Positions 22,189-23,008 of a stretch of DNA of 23,008 nt are shown here, one piece after another; position 1 is the stretch's first letter; each line of letters opens with the position of its first letter. The DNA lies in the NCBI GenBank assembly GCA_900770325.1, contig CAAGKE010000202.1, forward strand, positions 1 to 23,008, in the 5' to 3' direction. The position numbers were made by a program, and so were the translations under genes. Origin of the DNA: Lachnospiraceae bacterium. Its GTDB lineage: Bacteria; Bacillota; Clostridia; Lachnospirales; Lachnospiraceae. A model generated the notes under the pieces. It was not told where the DNA came from. It worked only from the letters and a program-made list of their open reading frames with translations, and ran no database searches.

Positions 22189-22211
22189 CAGGAATACCGG
22201 CGGCATTCCTG
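22189..22211. other. Short hairpin downstream of hsp20
   Basis: CAGGAAT and ATTCCTG pair perfectly around nine bases, between the hsp20 stop and its terminator. No T tract follows. It may protect the transcript end. Confidence 0.3.
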
Positions 22212-22267
22212 CTGTTAGTACGGGGGTACGCATCAGTTTTACTGATATTCTGCTTCTGCGATCCGCA

Positions 22268-22681
22268 TCATCCTTCGATGGTGATAAAACGGTTATCTTC
22301 CACTTCCGGCTTTTCTTCTTTCTTCGGAATCAGAAGCTTCAATGTACCATTTTCAAATTTCGCCTTGATATCCTCCTGTTTTACGTCTTTCCCGACAAAA
22401 AAGCTTCTGCTGCTGGAACCGTAAAAACGTTCTCTGCGGATATATTTTCCACCCTGATTCTTCTCATCATCCTCTGTCTGAGATACTGCCTGAATGGTCA
22501 GATAGCCGTCCTTCAGTTCCGCCTTTACATTTTCTTTTTTGATACCGGGAAGGTTCATAGTCAGTACATAACCATGTTCATTTTCCTGAATATCTGTTTT
22601 CATCAGTTCATTTACTGTATTTGCACCATATCCAAAAAAGTCATCAAACATATCTCTTCCAAAAATACTAGGCATCATCAT
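22268..22681 (-). CDS. Small heat shock protein, Hsp20 / alpha-crystallin family
   Basis: A 137-residue ATP-independent holdase that keeps denatured proteins soluble and hands them to DnaK/DnaJ. The alpha-crystallin domain spans about residues 28-125, with NLPGIKKENVKAELKDGYL, and the conserved C-terminal strand NGTLKLLIPK. The N-terminal FGRDMFDDFFGYG is typical of clostridial members. Three ATG codons begin the frame; AAGGAGAG lies eight bases ahead of the first. A consensus promoter with a CIRCE site is upstream, so HrcA control is likely. Confidence 0.93.
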   Translation of the reverse strand: MMMPSIFGRDMFDDFFGYGANTVNELMKTDIQENEHGYVLTMNLPGIKKENVKAELKDGYLTIQAVSQTEDDEKNQGGKYIRRERFYGSSSRSFFVGKDVKQEDIKAKFENGTLKLLIPKKEEKPEVEDNRFITIEG

Positions 22682-22769
22682 AAATCATCTCTCCTTTTCA
22701 TACTCTGGTTTTATGTTTTAGGGGAATCGGAAATCTGTTTTATTTCTCTGTTCCCTTTGTTCTGTATGT

Positions 22770-22798
22770 AATATAACACCTATTGTTAGCACTGTCAA
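22770..22798 (-). promoter_or_regulatory. Promoter of hsp20
   Basis: On the minus strand a perfect TTGACA (22798-22793) is followed after 17 bases by TATATT (22775-22770). The -35 box lies inside the CIRCE element. Confidence 0.75.
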
Positions 22799-22812
22799 GA
22801 TCTGAGTGCTAA
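22786..22812. promoter_or_regulatory. CIRCE operator (HrcA binding site)
   Basis: TTAGCACTG, nine bases, then GAGTGCTAA matches the CIRCE consensus TTAGCACTC-N9-GAGTGCTAA with one change in the left arm. It spans the -35 box of the hsp20 promoter. Confidence 0.9.
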
Positions 22813-22864
22813 TATTTGTGTGAAGTTTTTGTGAACACAATTCAGGGACGTCCCTAGCTGAGTT

Positions 22865-22887
22865 CAAGAACGCCTCTGGCATTCTTG
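22865..22887. repeat. Repeated hairpin element, copy 2
   Basis: CAAGAACGCC and GGCATTCTTG pair around TCT with one mismatch. It shares TTCAAGAACGCCTCTGGC with copy 1 at 22076-22098. Confidence 0.6.
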
Positions 22888-22892
22888 CCGCG

Positions 22893-22930
22893 GCGTGGTC
22901 GAATGCGTTGCATTCTTCCACTGACCACGC
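22893..22930. other. Nested inverted repeat in non-coding right edge
   Basis: GCGTGGTC (22893-22900) pairs with GACCACGC (22923-22930), enclosing GAATGC-GTT-GCATTC (22901-22915). Together with the palindrome AGGGACGTCCCT (22844-22855) and hairpin copy 2, it makes 22840-22930 strongly structured. From 22931 to the edge I see only a loose repeat of GTTCATTGAAG and GTTCATCGAAG. Confidence 0.5.
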
Positions 22931-23008
22931 CTGCGATCCGCCGGAGGCTTTCCTGAGCGTTGTTCATTGAAGTTGACGGTTAGTTCATCGAAGCGTTGTC
23001 CCGTTTCC

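Noticed and set aside
22844..22855. AGGGACGTCCCT as a regulator site
   Set aside because: A perfect palindrome, but it lies upstream of the CIRCE promoter without a promoter of its own and within a generally structured repeat region.
22718..22921. Minus-strand ORF of 67 codons upstream of hsp20
   Set aside because: It runs across the CIRCE operator, the hsp20 promoter and the repeat hairpin, so it is better explained as non-coding regulatory sequence.

Overview
The window looks like chromosome from a Gram-positive Clostridia, most likely a Lachnospiraceae-type gut anaerobe. This rests on strong purine-rich ribosome binding sites, TTGACA/TATAAT promoters, a CIRCE heat-shock operator, a Gram-positive-type topoisomerase III and sugar/siderophore ABC genes typical of that group. 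No rRNA, tRNA, CRISPR array, transposase or phage gene was seen. Most genes are on the minus strand; only the GntR regulator, the TetR regulator and the cation antiporter are on plus.

Layout. (1) 1-830: an SRAP (HMCES/YedK) gene whose C-terminus departs from the family and lacks the usual His motif, then a terminator. (2) 833-4100: a compact acid-sugar module, with a four-carbon acid sugar kinase and a hydroxyacid dehydrogenase translationally coupled on minus, and a divergent GntR/FCD regulator. The intergenic region holds two perfect palindromes, one inside a consensus promoter. (3) 4195-9245: two ABC operons joined by what looks like one large deletion. A siderophore-type operon (two FecCD permeases, then an ATPase) runs into a CUT1 sugar operon (binding protein, MalF-like and MalG-like permeases). 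The join is an in-frame chimera: the first ~101 residues of the ATPase fused to the C-terminal part of the sugar-binding protein. Neither transporter is complete here, and the sugar permeases should now be read from the iron-type promoter. The first permease also appears to have ATC where its ATG should be. (4) 9289-10629: an HD phosphohydrolase and a D-lyxose-isomerase-family protein. (5) 10771-14459: a large c-di-GMP enzyme (membrane region, PAS, degenerate GGDEF, HD-GYP, PAS, active-type GGDEF), a CYTH protein and a possible 28-residue ORF between them. (6) 14494-17581: topoisomerase III, a minimal protein-kinase-like protein and an unlisted 35-residue ORF in front of it, with a good promoter. 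(7) 17598-19026: a BspA-type LRR protein, 41-bp tandem repeats in its upstream region, a large imperfect inverted repeat, and a TetR promoter with symmetric sites. (8) 19027-20887: TetR regulator and Na+/H+-type antiporter. (9) 20916-23008: a DnaJ-like protein without zinc fingers and an Hsp20 with a CIRCE site, bracketed by two near-identical hairpins, then a structured non-coding stretch at the right edge.

The strongest unusual signal is the ABC-transporter fusion at about 6750, which either records a real deletion or exposes an assembly error. Next are the two small ORFs that each overlap the next gene by 8 nt, and the palindrome arrays at three regulator or promoter regions. I did not find a clear new defence or mobile system.
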